Source: Aureobasidium sp. EXF-3400 (taxonomy: Eukaryota; Ascomycota; Dothideomycetes; Dothideales; Saccotheciaceae). Taken from it: a stretch of DNA of 64,000 nt. The DNA lies in NCBI GenBank assembly GCA_024195585.1, contig SWBL01000253.1:1-64000 (forward strand), written 5' to 3'. This document shows positions 34,562 to 45,825 of the stretch, in pieces (the stretch's first letter is position 1; each line of letters starts with the position of its first letter). The translations under genes were made by a program, and so were the position numbers. Under the pieces are notes generated by a model. It searched no databases. It saw only the letters and a list, made by a program, of their open reading frames with translations, and was not told where the DNA came from.

Positions 34562-37234
34562 TCAAAAGTTCACCTTCAAATCTTCAAACTCCTCCACGAT
34601 ATGCCTAAGATCAAGATTCTGATCCTCTCTCGCCTTTGCCAATAACCAAGCCCCCTCCTCTCTCCTCGCTGCAGCAATGACTTTCCTCGTTTTAGTATGA
34701 ATAGCACTATACACGCTCTTATAAATGCCCTGCATGGTATACCCCAACAGCCCCGCCAACCCAGCATTAGGTTTCCAATACATACCCCCTATCCCTTTTC
34801 CAAACCCTTTCAACGCACCCAGTGCACCGTCTTGTTTAGCTCCTTTGATGGGTTCGGTGACTAGGCCAGAGATGCCATCGTAGAGGCCAAAGACAAAGCC
34901 TTTGCCTGCGACTATACTGCCGGTTTTCCAATCGGTGACCGGGCCAAGGTCGCGGGGGGTATCGCCGTACATGGCAGGGGCGTTTCGGAGGCCTTCTGCT
35001 AATGCGAAGGGGATGTCGACGAGGCCGCCTTTGAGGAAGGTATTGCCTGCTTTGCCGAAACCGCGGGCTATACGATTGGTATCCTGATTTTTTTTCTTTG
35101 TGCTGTGGTCTGCACTTGTGGTTGTCATAATAGATCTGTTGTCATCGTCGTTGTGTGAGAATAGACTGGCGTTGGAGGTGTCGGTGATTTCCTTTCGCAG
35201 TGGCTCTCTTGATCTACTTCGGCTTCGTGATCGTGGTGTTGATGCTCCTGAGACGGAGAGGTATTCATCTCCCTGGTAACTTTGCTTTCCTTTGCCTTTG
35301 AACCCATCACCAATTGCCATTCCAGATCTGTATACTGTACCGATTGCCGCACTCGCAGCACCAGTGATGGGATCCCAGCGTTGGTTTTCAATAATGTATC
35401 TCCTAATCTCATTCATACCCAACTTCTTGGCTGAAATCTTCAGGCGATCGAGAAGAAGCTCTGCGGCTAGTTTTGAGAGTTTGATTGTGTGTTTTGAGGA
35501 GGCTTTGTAGGTCCATACAGCAGGTAAATGCGGTAAAACATCGCAGCGGATGGTGTGGCGGGGTAAATTGCGATGAAAAGATTGAACAGCAGTTTTCACG
35601 CCGTTCTCTGTGGATATGCGTTGCGCAATCAGACTAGCAGAGCGTGCGGCTTCAGGTGTTATGAGGAATCTGATGGCTTCGCTGAGATTATCGATGGAGA
35701 GGTTTTTGTGGTGTATTGGTTTGGGTCCTGCGCCGGCGGCGTAGATCATTTCTCCCCAGAATGGTTGACTGTACTCATCGTTAGTGACTTTTTCAGATCT
35801 GATGAGTTGGAAAAGCACTTACTCGCCAAAAAAGGGGCATACTAGGGAGGGAAGACCGTTCTTGAGTCCGCAGGCAGTCGTGCCTGCTCCTCCATGATGG
35901 ATGACAGCTGAGACGTTTTGGAAAAGCCATTCTGGATGTCCAAATCAGTCGACTGCAATGAATACATGTATCGGAGCTTTCTTACCGTGCGGACAATCAC
36001 CCAGCTCAAAGATGTCCGGTGACTGTGAAACGTTGCTCAACCCAGCCCAACCTTTTGAGAGGATACAGCGGACGCCAGTGGTCCTGACAGCCTCGGCGAT
36101 GATCAGTGATATCTTCTCTTGGTCCTCAAGGACTATGCTACCAAAACCGATATATATCGGTGTTGGTCCTGCATTGAGAAAGTCTTGCAGGTCTTGAGGC
36201 GGCTTGTAGTCCGGTGTATCGCGGAAGAAAAATCCGCAAACATCAATGTGTTGTCCCCAATCCAATGGTTTGGGTACGAGAGCACCTGACCAACAATACG
36301 TTGTAGGTATGTTTTGTGTGTATGCCAGAAAGGGTCCCTCGGTCGTGGGAACAGGCTCTAGATCCAGAGTTTCGCGCCACCCATTGACTACATCAGCCAG
36401 ACCTTGCCATGTCATCCATTCGACCATTGCGTAAGAAAGCCGGTTGACCATACTAGGCTCTGCCTTGTTATCTTTGATGTTGGCCAAGGGGTGAGGAAAG
36501 TTTTTCGTCGCTGTCCAGGGCATAGTGAACATCAAATGCACCGGTATACACAAAGCCTGAGCGCAATGCACATGTGCGAAACTAGGAGGATTCGCAATAA
36601 TAGCATCAGCGACAAAAGGCGCACCTGTGACTTGATCCGGCTGAATACACGAGTCCCAACAGCCTTCCAGCATCTCCCGAACCATCGCTCTCTTTTTCGT
36701 GATTTCTCCTGCTTGCATGGATTTCATGCTTGGGATCAGACCAGGATTTTTGACCATATAAGACATGAGTTCATTAGGATCGCCTCCGATGGGATAGAAA
36801 TCTAGACCACATCCGGTAACGAAATCGCGAAAGACATCGTGGGTTGCCAATCTAACCCTATGACCATATTTTTGAAGTTCATTTCCAAGAGCGATAAAAG
36901 GCTGTACATCTCCACGACTGCCAACGATTTGAATGACAATGTTAAGCGGTGGTGGTTGTTCGAAATCTATAGCTTCCAGCTCCTGGTAGTCTGGCGGTGA
37001 CTGTTCTGGATGGTCCTTGATGAAGACTGAGAGCGTGCGGGCAAGTTTTGAGTTGACATCGAGGCGGACGCGACCATCATTTTCTGTGAGGGTGCTACCA
37101 TCGCCAGCGATCGTAGCATATGGCGGGGGTGAATCATTCCAGTCATTCCCACCTAGGCTATCTCGTGTCGTATCGTGCTGCAAAGGCTCCAGCATGTCGT
37201 TGGAATATGTGGCCGGGGTATATGTGTTTCTCAT
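34562..37234 (-). CDS. sterol 3-beta-glucosyltransferase-like GT (Atg26 type)
   Basis: UDP-sugar-dependent glycosyltransferase related to fungal sterol glucosyltransferases. Exons complement(34562..35768, 35823..35931, 35986..37234), 854 aa, all in frame. N-terminal GT half: [20 protein letters not shown] (residue ~100), [16 protein letters not shown], and [20 protein letters not shown]. Acceptor half with the donor-binding signature [17 protein letters not shown], then [20 protein letters not shown] and [15 protein letters not shown]. The N-terminal PH/GRAM module of Atg26 is absent. The last ~300 residues are an extra tail with an RSRSRSRSR segment and a Gly-rich region, [20 protein letters not shown]. 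That tail resembles the C-terminal segment of VPS13/Atg2-like lipid proteins. Exact acceptor unknown. Confidence 0.9.
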
Positions 37235-37961
37235 CGTGATGGGGAGCGAAGGAGTTGCAAAAAGTTTGATCGACGGAAAAGATGGAAGAGAAAGAGCGGG
37301 CTATAAGAAAATACATAAAGACAACTCTGATACTTACCAACAAACCTTATAGTCAAGAATACTTATGTTCCTGGATTGCAGTCGCGTATAGCACCGTATC
37401 CGTGGAAGCTTGTTGCGTATCACGTATTCCGCGTATTCTCGACTTGGGCGCCGACGCACAGCCTTGGGCGCCTTGAGCGCCATCTCCTTTCTCGCTCCGG
37501 CATGTTTGTGTATAACGGGGCTATACATAGGCCATTTTGAGTATTGGACAATCGCCGAGTGGCTTAGGTCAGACGTGTCTCGCAACATTCGCGCAGCGTT
37601 GATAGAAATGACTGCGGGCGCGTAGGCGTCAAGAAGGAAGAAAGAAAAGGGTTTGAGGATTTTTCCCAGCACATGCCTCCGCGAATTTCACGACCTGCGT
37701 GAATTCCCAATGCATCACTTACGGACAAATCCAGATCATGGACCATGTGCGACAAGAAGAGGCAAAATGCTTCCCGTGTGTATACATGCTTGACAAACTC
37801 CGTTATTGTATAACCATCGTATCCTTCGTCACCCAAATCCAAATCCTGCAACTCCCAGAATACCAAAAGAAAATCCCATCAATCTAAAGAAAAGAAACAA
37901 AACATACGAAAGAAGGCACCACAGAACCGAACGTCCACCCTCAAGACATCAAAGAATCGAA
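37235..37961. other. intergenic
   Basis: 5' flank of the glycosyltransferase and 3' flank of the kinesin gene. The frame at 37564-37866 (minus) has no features supporting a gene. Confidence 0.55.
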
Positions 37962-40292
37962 TCAAGGACTACCCCCAAAAAGTCCAACACCAAATTCCTC
38001 CTTACCCTCCCACTTCCTAGGTTTCAACACCCTCATTTTCCTCACCGGACTCTGATTCTCTTTCTCTCTCTCCAAACTCTGCAACTTCTCTCTCAACCTC
38101 TGATTCTCACTCTCCAACTCTGCAATTTTCTCTTCACCCTGCAAATCTCCATCTTCACAAACATCAATCGCACTCAATCCTCTACTCAGAATATCCAGTT
38201 TAGCGTCAAGATGCGAAGTCACATTTTCTTGCTCAGCTTCCCTCGCAGCATGGTACCTGCGGCGCTCGGAGGCAAGTTGGTCTTCAAATTCCTCCCAGAT
38301 CTCTTGCCGCAGATCGAGTTCGAGGGTTTCGAGGTGGGAGGAGGCGGTTGACCAGGAGGATTCTGCTTCTTTGCGGCGGATGGTTTCTTCTTCCAGACGC
38401 AGTTGAGTTACTTCGAGGTCTTGGCGGAGGAGAGCGAGTTCAGCTAGTGCGGCTTCTAGAGCGGCGTCGTTGGCGGAAGGGGTGGAGGGAGTCAAGCGTC
38501 CTGAGGCTGAAGTGCCAGGGCGAGCCAGAGGAACCATAGTGCTGGTATAGCTAGGGATGCGAGGAACAGTGACTTCTCTAGCCAGAGCAGAGTAGCGAAG
38601 AATTTGACTGGTGGCATTGTAGTCGCCTAAAGGATCTGCTGTGACGATCATGATGCCCTTTTGCGGTGGCTTGGGAGAGCGAATGTGGTGTGAAGACGAT
38701 GAAGAAGGGAAAGAGTTTGAGAAGAGCAGTTCGGTAAGTTTGCATTGGCGGAATGGAACGATGTTGGATGATTTTGTGGGATCGGCGTTGTCGCTTTGCA
38801 TTTGCATGCATTGGCCGAGATACATGAGGGATTCGTTGATCTTGCCTGCTTCTGCGAGGGTGGAGCCCGCTGTCTTTGCGGCGCGAGCACGTTCGGAGCC
38901 TGTGAGTGTCAGATGTCAAGCCTTGGTCAGTGGTTTAGGAACAACTCACCAGCAAGATCGACAATAGTCAAGGCACTGCTGGACCAGTTTGAGGTGGCAG
39001 CACCTGCAAGTCTCTTCTTGACCTCGACACAGAAGAAGCCATGACTTCTACTGCTAACAGCATTGCTTCCTGTACCAGCAACTCTGCGTTCTGTCAAACC
39101 TGTTTCAAGCACGAGAAGAGCTTCGTCGAGATTCTCGCAAACGACTTTCCTCAGGCCGGCGACGACTTTGCGGTCAGGACTGTGTTCGGTGCTCTTGTAG
39201 AGAAGATGTCTGCGTTTGGCTGTTGCTGTCTTGGAAGGTTGGAATGCGGCGGAACCTGCGAGCAAGTCGAAGATGCGGTCGTTGTAGACTTCGTACATGC
39301 TAACGACGATAGCGAATTCGGCGGATTGGTCGACATCGAGGTCGGTGCCTTGGATAATGGGGAATTGAGGCATGCTAGAAACTCTAGGCATGTGGCGCTT
39401 GGGAGCCATGGCAGACATGGGTCGGGGGTTCGAGACGAAAGAGATATCCTTTGGTGGCTGCGTCTTAGCTTGACTTGTTGTCACAGGGCGCTGAAGGAAA
39501 CTGAAGAAAGATTGTGGTTGTGGCTTTGGCACACAGGAATGGCGCTGGTTGCTCTTTGTGGAACAGGCGATACACGAAGTGGTGGACATATGGTTGAGAT
39601 TGGGATAGAGAGGCTGTTTTGAAGGAGAAGTTGGTCGTACCATGAGGGGAGTTGCAGCTCGTGATTGAGCTCTCGAGTGGGCACGAGTGTCTGACGGAGC
39701 GTCGCCGTAGATGGACTCGAGGTATTGGTTGGCTGCTGACATGTGCGCCTCGGATGTGTCGGAGGCGAAGATTGACTGGAGAGCGAGTTGATCGCGTCTG
39801 GTGGAGATTAGCTGGTCTCCAAGGTTCTGGTAGAGGACGTCAAGGGCGAGTTGGGTCAGGCCGCGCTGCGAGCGGGAGCCCAGGATTGTGTGACTCTGCA
39901 TCTTGTCAGCTTTCCTTCTATACGAGCAGCATGACATAAGTGCGTGTGCACACCTTGCCGGAGCCAGTGACACCGAGAGTAGCGAAGAGACCATCGCGGC
40001 CCTCTCTACCCTCGGCGCCTAGCACACCCTGCATCATCGAGTCCAAGCCGGTGCCATGGAACAGATCTAGTTGTGTGGCTTCCTCTTCAAAGACTCTGGT
40101 AAACTTGAAAGTCTCGACAGCCTTCCTGCGCTGGTCGTGGGCGGGCGGGTGGATTGTGATGTGCGTAGGGACTGCTTTGTCGTTGGCAGCATCGACATCG
40201 AGGAATCTCTCTGCATTGGGTGCGAACGATGGTCGGAGGCGAAGATAGACCTCGAATAGCGACGATGTCGTCGGTCTAGGTGGCGCTTCCAT
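37962..40292 (-). CDS. kinesin motor protein, kinesin-6-like
   Basis: Microtubule motor, 740 aa. Exons complement(37962..38899, 38950..39895, 39954..40292), joins in frame. The motor domain is at the N-terminus: VYLRLRPSF, P-loop GVTGSGKSHTIL (residue ~107; the usual Gln-Thr is replaced by Val-Thr), SMYEVYNDRIFDLL, switch I NAVSSRSHGFF and switch II TIVDLAG, then NESLMYLGQCM and VPFRQCKLTELLF. Between the P-loop and MYEVYND lie ~205 residues, including a long Pro/Ser-rich insert, much more than in conventional kinesins. A large insert here is a hallmark of kinesin-6 (MKLP1/KIF20), the cytokinesis kinesins. A coiled coil of ~120 residues follows, ending KMRVLKPRKWEGKEEFGVGL. Subfamily call is inference. 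Confidence 0.88.
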
Positions 40293-40986
40293 GTTGTGTC
40301 GTGTGTGCTTGGATTGTGTCGTTGGTCGGCGTGTTCAAGGTCGAAAGATGGACGAATTTCTGTCTCTGACGCAAACACCAAACACGGCGTTGCCAGGGTC
40401 CGCAGCGAGCTCCACTTTTGGCCGACCTCCGACCGCTCGCTCCAACTATGTCACACTGTCACCCTGTCTCCCATCTAGCCATTTGTGCTGCTGCCTACCA
40501 CGACCTTGACTACATTCATCGAAGACAGTTCAAACAACGCCATCACCATCTACCGCTTCTACATCGAATGCGCTCGTTGCTCTCAGGAAATCACCTTCGA
40601 CTGACCCCAAGAATATGGACTACCAAGCTGAGAAAGGCGCCAATCGCATTTCTTGATTAGATACAGATTCATCGTGAAGCATTGTCTGTTTGCTGCATAC
40701 TTCTGACTTTCCTACCCGACATGACCCTCAATGACCGACCTGCCTTCTGGGACTCCATTCTGACCGCCCACTTCAATCAATTACCCGTGTAACCATTTAA
40801 GCTCTGGCTACAACAGCTTTGACTACATTCAATCGTCAGAAAAATGTACATGTCCACTTTTCCTCTCCCTAATGGTACATGACTTCACAAGGCAGCAGCA
40901 TAAATTTCCTCTCGACATTATCAAGCGACTCCTGTCACTCGGGCTCCATATCTTTATCCTGGACACCCTTGACTCGCATACCCGAC
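40293..40986. other. intergenic with partial copy of the TPR gene start
   Basis: The segment holds the kinesin 5' flank and, at 40721-40792, a short frame of 23 codons that repeats the start of the downstream TPR gene. Both share CCGACATGAC and TTCTGGGACTCCAT. See the TPR-gene entry and the findings. Confidence 0.55.
40721..40792 (+). pseudogene. truncated copy of the TPR-gene 5' end
   Basis: ATG at 40721 opens MTLNDRPAFWDSILTAHF and stops after 23 residues at TAA. The real gene at 40987 starts MTLTHQSSFWDSIPTT. Eight of the first twelve residues agree and the flanking acccgacatgac is shared. A short tandem duplication of the gene start is the simplest reading. It could also act as an upstream open frame if transcribed together. 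Confidence 0.5.
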
Positions 40987-41607
40987 ATGACTCTTACTCA
41001 TCAATCTTCCTTCTGGGACTCCATCCCAACCACCTTGCGTCAATCCGTCGAACACGCCATACCACCCCAAACCCTCCGCACCAAGCTCCCTCCCTCCTCC
41101 CCCAACCTCGCAACCAAATACACTCAACTAGAATCCCTCCTCAAAGACTTCGCTGCCCAAGACCACCTACCCAACCAAACTCAAGTCACCAGTCCAGCAC
41201 ACATCTCCGCTCTGTTCGCCCTAGCTATGCTCTACACCGAAACGAAAGACTACGCCGCCGCTGAAAGTACATATCGGACCTTGCTGTCCATATCACCTTC
41301 AGATCTCGCAGCCATGTCAAACTTGATCGAGGTGCTAAACCTCCAGCACAAATACATCGAAGTAGAAACTTTATCGATGGAATCGTTGCCGGTGCTTCGT
41401 AGTAAATTGGGCGAGAATAGTCTGCAAAGCCTCGGTTGTATGAGAAAATTGATGTTGAGTTTGGTTGGGCAGAACAAGGGGGGTGAAGCCAGAGAGGTAT
41501 TGATGAGGGGTGTGGAGATGATTGCAACGATTGAAGATGATAGTGTAAGAAACAATGAGGAAGATGCTATGCAAGAGATGGCGAAGAGAATCAACTCACT
41601 GGTCTAG
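40987..41607 (+). CDS. small TPR-repeat protein
   Basis: Single exon, 206 aa from MTLTHQSSFWDSIP; the longer frame from 40879 includes 5' leader sequence. The centre has helical pairs of TPR type: ISALFALAMLYTETKDYAAA, ESTYRTLLSISPSDLAAMSN and LQSLGCMRKLMLSLVGQNKG. These match the spacing of tetratricopeptide repeats, which usually bind other proteins. The end is acidic (EDDSVRNNEEDAM). No catalytic or membrane feature. Specific partner unknown. The preceding ~270 bases contain a partial copy of its own start. Confidence 0.75.
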   Translation: MTLTHQSSFWDSIPTTLRQSVEHAIPPQTLRTKLPPSSPNLATKYTQLESLLKDFAAQDHLPNQTQVTSPAHISALFALAMLYTETKDYAAAESTYRTLLSISPSDLAAMSNLIEVLNLQHKYIEVETLSMESLPVLRSKLGENSLQSLGCMRKLMLSLVGQNKGGEAREVLMRGVEMIATIEDDSVRNNEEDAMQEMAKRINSLV

Positions 41608-41780
41608 TATATACCAGTCGGTTTTGGCAACCAAGGAGACAAAGAAACCCTGCTGATTGCATACCAAACAACTCATGTGTTTAGTGTTTATATCCAGATA
41701 GGGGCTACCACGCTGCTTACACCTTGCACCTTGCCCAGGGCACAAACTATTCTAGCCAATCTTTGACTGAGAAAGGGAAA

Positions 41781-42077
41781 TTACGGTGTCAGTATATGGT
41801 CGAAGCCCACTCTATTCAACATCACTCGAGCACTCAGATTTGCTGTTCCAAAGCACAAGAAAAGCTGCCACCATGGAACCTGACTAATATTCAGGGTAAG
41901 ATTGTACTTCCCATAATACCGATTCAGACCAATCAAAAAAATACCCAAGAAAAGTGTTTGTGTTGCAAAGGTTACCGCCATACGCTTGAGAAGATTCCGT
42001 TTCGAGATGAGTGTATTGTGTTCTTGGAGTTGTTGCAGTTCGGGCTTGCCTGTGACTGATGAGTATGGTGATGCCAT
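41781..42077 (-). CDS. small two-span membrane protein, 98 aa
   Basis: Single exon. Begins MASPYSSVTGKPELQQLQEH, then FATQTLFLGIFLIGLNRYYG as the first membrane span and VPWWQLFLCFGTANLSARVM as the second, ending NRVGFDHILTP. Composition and two clear spans favour a real gene, but no family is recognised. It lies downstream of and in the same direction as the F-box-like gene at 42526-44067. Confidence 0.5.
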   Translation of the reverse strand: MASPYSSVTGKPELQQLQEHNTLISKRNLLKRMAVTFATQTLFLGIFLIGLNRYYGKYNLTLNISQVPWWQLFLCFGTANLSARVMLNRVGFDHILTP

Positions 42078-42525
42078 GATCGAAGAGAGATTCCGGACTC
42101 ACTGTTATCATTGTCCAGTATATTATTCTCAAGATCATGTTGTCTTGCCATGTCGATTTTTTGTCATGTGCAACCGGATTTGAAATGTACTCCTGATCGA
42201 GAATTACTGCGAATCTCCATGAGTAGTATGATGTTGGAGAAAGAGGAGTAAGGAGGTTGGGAAATGAGAAGGAAGGCGTGGGATCTCCGCGGATTAAGGT
42301 TAGGTTTGTGAAGGATGAGATCGACATCGATATTCTTCGGCGTCCTGCCTTGCCACATCCGGATGTATCCGGAGGTGGGATCTCGAAGCATTGAGCGTTC
42401 TGGAAGCCATCGCGAAAGGCATCTTGAATCGGAGCTGCAGTATTCAATAGCAGAAGGAGAGCTCATGTCAGGGGAGCTAAGCTTGCGCAGGTGAAATTCA
42501 GGTTTCTCCGGCATTTCGTGGATGA
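42078..42525. other. spacer, no supported gene
   Basis: Minus-strand frames exist (42164-42529) but lack recognisable features. Probably the F-box gene 3' region and the 5' flank of the small membrane gene. Confidence 0.5.
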
Positions 42526-44067
42526 TCACCTTCTTCTCTGCAACTCGTCGAGGAACTCTTTCAAGGCCTGCCAGTCCTCCTCATCGCATTCAGGTCGATA
42601 GACGTAATCCTCCTCATTCTTTTCCCAATTACTGAATGTTTTCCTGTCGCGTTTAGTGCGTAGCCAATTATCTGGACCCGTACCCCGATCAAGATACTGA
42701 TATCTCGCATCCATCAATACGCTCTGCAGTGCCTCAGCTTCATCAAACGCCTTGTGTTCGTCCCAGTTGCCATGGCCGATGGCGGAATGCTTTAAATTAG
42801 GCAGCTCACGTTGCAGGCGACCAAAGATATGATGCCAACGCGTCGACCACAGCAAGCGTCGCTTCGGCCATGCGTGGTTCTTTTCTGGTTGGTAGATAGG
42901 TCGTCCATTCTCAATCCTCAAAGGAGAGTAGATGATCCGGCGGTTGTCAAGGTCGGCCATCTCGTCGCGGATAGCTGCACCAACTGCTACGACCGCGTCA
43001 TCAAAAATCAACTCCTCCAGAGTATCTGCGTGGCTGAGGATCCAATCGATGTGGTCGTCGTTGATCATACTCAAGTTTCCGAGAATCAATGTGCGCAGCT
43101 TGGGTAATCTGGGTAGGTTACAGGCAGGAAATATGCCGAACAACATTTCGTTTGCGTACAGCTTGAAGTAGACAAGGTTCGCGGCGATAGGCGCGATCCA
43201 ATATTCTTGTAGTTCGTAACCAAAGAAGTTGTGACTTTCAGGAACATCCAGGGTCATCTCCGGCGCAGCTTCCTCGTCTTCAGTAGCAATTTGGAGACTG
43301 AGGTGAGTGATGCGCGACATGACCTGTTCGAAATCCAGTTTGAATTTGATGTCCTCGTCCTTGCTACTGGCAATTAGAGCTTGAGGAGTAAAATCTTGCA
43401 AGTTCTTAATGCTCATGTCGAAGACTTTGCTGGCAGGGTGTTCGCCATGATTGAGCCCAGCGTAAAGAGCGCTCAAAACCTCTTCTCGGATCCCAGAATC
43501 TTCTATAGTGTCGTTGAAACTCTCAGGACCACAACACGGACTTGCAAACACCATCTCCACATGAGTCAAATTAAGAAAACGTCCCGCTTGCTCCAAGGCA
43601 TCCATGAAAAAGGGATGAGGCTCGTAATAATCATCTCCGGGACCAGGATCCTGGCAACTCCAACACGAATTACTACCTGCAGGCACCAGCCTCGTTTGGA
43701 AAACAACTTTTCGAACTTGGTCGGATAAGACGGGGGTCGATAAGATCTGGTTATAGCGGACAGCAGACTCCTCGGTTGGTAAAAGCCGGACACAATCGAA
43801 CAAACGTGTTGCGCTCATCTGAGAAAAGACTCTCGAAGTGAGACGCAGATTGCGTAGGCTTGAAACGTCGGGACGTGGGGTTATGGCAAGTATACTGTGC
43901 TGGTAGCTGGGGCTTGAAGCTGATGGACTATTGGTGATATTGTATTTGATTTCGCAATCATAGTTGAATGGTTCATCATCGCGATTAGTCTCTAGACTCT
44001 CGCCAATAGCGACATAATCGATGATCCGAGAAAGTAGCTCTGGCGGGAGGTGAAGCAGTCCGATCAT
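42526..44067 (-). CDS. F-box-like protein, paralog A
   Basis: Single exon, 513 aa. Starts MIGLLHLPPELLSRIIDYVA, a typical F-box opening (LP.EL...I); F-box proteins usually link targets to SCF ubiquitin ligases. The remainder is leucine-rich-repeat-like: LRNLRLTSRVFSQMSATRLF, LNLTHVEMVFASPCC, FGIFPACNLPRLPKLRTLIL and ILSHADTLEELIFDDAVVAV, ending CDEEDWQALKEFLDELQ. It is a clear paralog of the 494-aa gene at 47774-49258. Shared features include FFPACDLPVLPKLKTLVLG, the HADTLEELI block and the C-terminal CDEEDW. The pair flanks the membrane-protein/HET pair. Substrate unknown. Confidence 0.82.
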   Translation of the reverse strand: MIGLLHLPPELLSRIIDYVAIGESLETNRDDEPFNYDCEIKYNITNSPSASSPSYQHSILAITPRPDVSSLRNLRLTSRVFSQMSATRLFDCVRLLPTEESAVRYNQILSTPVLSDQVRKVVFQTRLVPAGSNSCWSCQDPGPGDDYYEPHPFFMDALEQAGRFLNLTHVEMVFASPCCGPESFNDTIEDSGIREEVLSALYAGLNHGEHPASKVFDMSIKNLQDFTPQALIASSKDEDIKFKLDFEQVMSRITHLSLQIATEDEEAAPEMTLDVPESHNFFGYELQEYWIAPIAANLVYFKLYANEMLFGIFPACNLPRLPKLRTLILGNLSMINDDHIDWILSHADTLEELIFDDAVVAVGAAIRDEMADLDNRRIIYSPLRIENGRPIYQPEKNHAWPKRRLLWSTRWHHIFGRLQRELPNLKHSAIGHGNWDEHKAFDEAEALQSVLMDARYQYLDRGTGPDNWLRTKRDRKTFSNWEKNEEDYVYRPECDEEDWQALKEFLDELQRRR

Positions 44068-44493
44068 GTTGTGTTGTCAAGACGAGTAAAGTCAGTACTT
44101 GCCAGAAATTACGAGAGCGATGGCTTGTTGGTTATATGTCCAGTTTCACGCGTGCACGGATGCGGTGGCTGCCTGTTCTGAGATGAGGCCGTCCGCTTTA
44201 GGCAATGCGATTATACATGTTGGTATCCCACGAGTCGGGAAGACGAGCATCTTTGTTACATCTTTATGTTGCTTGCGAAGGTTGATGCTGCGATGATGGA
44301 GGACGGAGAGCATGGCGCTGTCTTGACGGATTTGTCTGACACTATGCTGAGTCAGCATTGACGCGGGCAAGCCTCATTCCGGCGTCGCTCACAAGTGGTC
44401 AATCGTCATTTCCATTTCCGTTACAATTTCCATTTCCATCACAAGCGAGTCGGAAATGGTTTGGAGACTGCTCCATCAGCTCGTCGCTTTCAC
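44068..44493. other. intergenic
   Basis: 5' flank of F-box paralog A and 3' flank of the membrane-protein gene. No gene seen. Confidence 0.55.
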
Positions 44494-45825
44494 TCAACCG
44501 ACTGTCACATTCGACGTCTCAGTCGTCAATACTTCTTTCGTGGCAGGCGTCTTGTGCTCTTGAATCTCATTCACAATCGAAGCATCGCAGCTCGTGTTGG
44601 TCCTGATCGTCTCGCCCTCGCTCTTGCGTAGGCGCTCGTATGCAGCAATGGCCTCCAAAACAGCTTTCTTGCCTTCGCTCACATTCTCGAACCACACAGT
44701 CTCGACACTGAACACGACAGATGGTCCAGTAGAACTGCGCAAAACCACTCGCTTTCCTTTGTTGAGAAGTCTTGCAATGCGCTCTTCAGTCCGAGCACAT
44801 CCATTGAGACCCATCAGCCGACCAACATGCATTGCAAAAACGACATAGAGCTGATACGACAGCCACAATGTCTGCGCATCATCATGTAACCACAACAAGG
44901 CAATCAGACCAGCTGGAAAATATCCAACAAAGAGGTATACCAGTGCCATCGACATGTTCTCGCGAGCCCTGTTTGCTGTGATATTCACACCACGAATTGG
45001 ATGCCCGTAGTGACGACAAAACTGACGTACAACATAATCTGGACCTTGTATGAGCACGAGGCCGTGGTTGAGGTCGTCCACTTCGAATATGGTTTCGGCT
45101 TTGCTTTCGCCACTAGTAGCAGCTCTGAGTGGCTCCCTGCGAACACTGGCTGCAAATGAGAAGGTCTTGAAGAGTAAAGGCAGCATGAAGTATGTACCGA
45201 GCCAGGTGGAATGAGCATAGGTTCCTGCAAGGACAGCTGCGACAATGGCGGTCATTTCACTAGCTATCACACCGAAGAAGCACTTCCAGATCAACTTGTC
45301 CTCGGATACGTTCGTAGCATCCCTGGGCATTTCTGTTTGACTACTGCAGCACCTCAGGTATACATGATGCATAGGAATATGCGCTCTCTTGGATCCTCCG
45401 AGGACAGAGATGATTTTCTCGTTGTCATTTTGTCTTGCCGCATGGCTATGTGCCAAGGAGCGAGAAATCTCGACCAAGAATCCATTCCTCGACTCTTTCG
45501 CTGCATTCTCATGACCTTTCAAGGTTCTGGCAAAGTATGATACATCCAGACGACGGTAAAACGCACTACCGAGCATGTTGCCTCGAGTTTCTCCCAGGTA
45601 CAGTCCATTTTTCTGGAACCTGCTCAAAGTTTCGAGTGCTGCGCGGTGTAGTGGACCTCCAGACGGCATGAGCAGTGCAAGTCGCAGCAGAATTACTGGA
45701 CTGATATCGTTGTAGTATCGCTGTGGCCACAAGAGTCGTTCGAACGTGCTTTTTTCAGCGACCTCTGCACCGAGATAGCCCAGAATTGTACCCAGAGCAC
45801 CGGTGATGTCTTTGAAAGAGACCAT
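44494..45825 (-). CDS. polytopic membrane protein of unknown function
   Basis: 443 aa from MVSFKDITGALG at 45825; the open frame extends upstream only to a GTG codon, so an unseen 5' exon is possible. The first half is soluble (LLRLALLMPSGGPLHRAALE, GNMLGSAFYRRLDVSYFART). Membrane spans: FFGVIASEMTAIVAAVLAGT, STWLGTYFMLPLLFKTFSF, and MALVYLFVGYFPAGLIALLW with LSYQLYVVFAMHVG. A conserved-looking soluble end (VVFSVETVWFENVSEGKKAV) follows. No family recognised. It is divergent from the HET gene, with ~315 bases between the two ATGs, and may be co-regulated with it. Confidence 0.72.
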   Translation of the reverse strand: MVSFKDITGALGTILGYLGAEVAEKSTFERLLWPQRYYNDISPVILLRLALLMPSGGPLHRAALETLSRFQKNGLYLGETRGNMLGSAFYRRLDVSYFARTLKGHENAAKESRNGFLVEISRSLAHSHAARQNDNEKIISVLGGSKRAHIPMHHVYLRCCSSQTEMPRDATNVSEDKLIWKCFFGVIASEMTAIVAAVLAGTYAHSTWLGTYFMLPLLFKTFSFAASVRREPLRAATSGESKAETIFEVDDLNHGLVLIQGPDYVVRQFCRHYGHPIRGVNITANRARENMSMALVYLFVGYFPAGLIALLWLHDDAQTLWLSYQLYVVFAMHVGRLMGLNGCARTEERIARLLNKGKRVVLRSSTGPSVVFSVETVWFENVSEGKKAVLEAIAAYERLRKSEGETIRTNTSCDASIVNEIQEHKTPATKEVLTTETSNVTVG

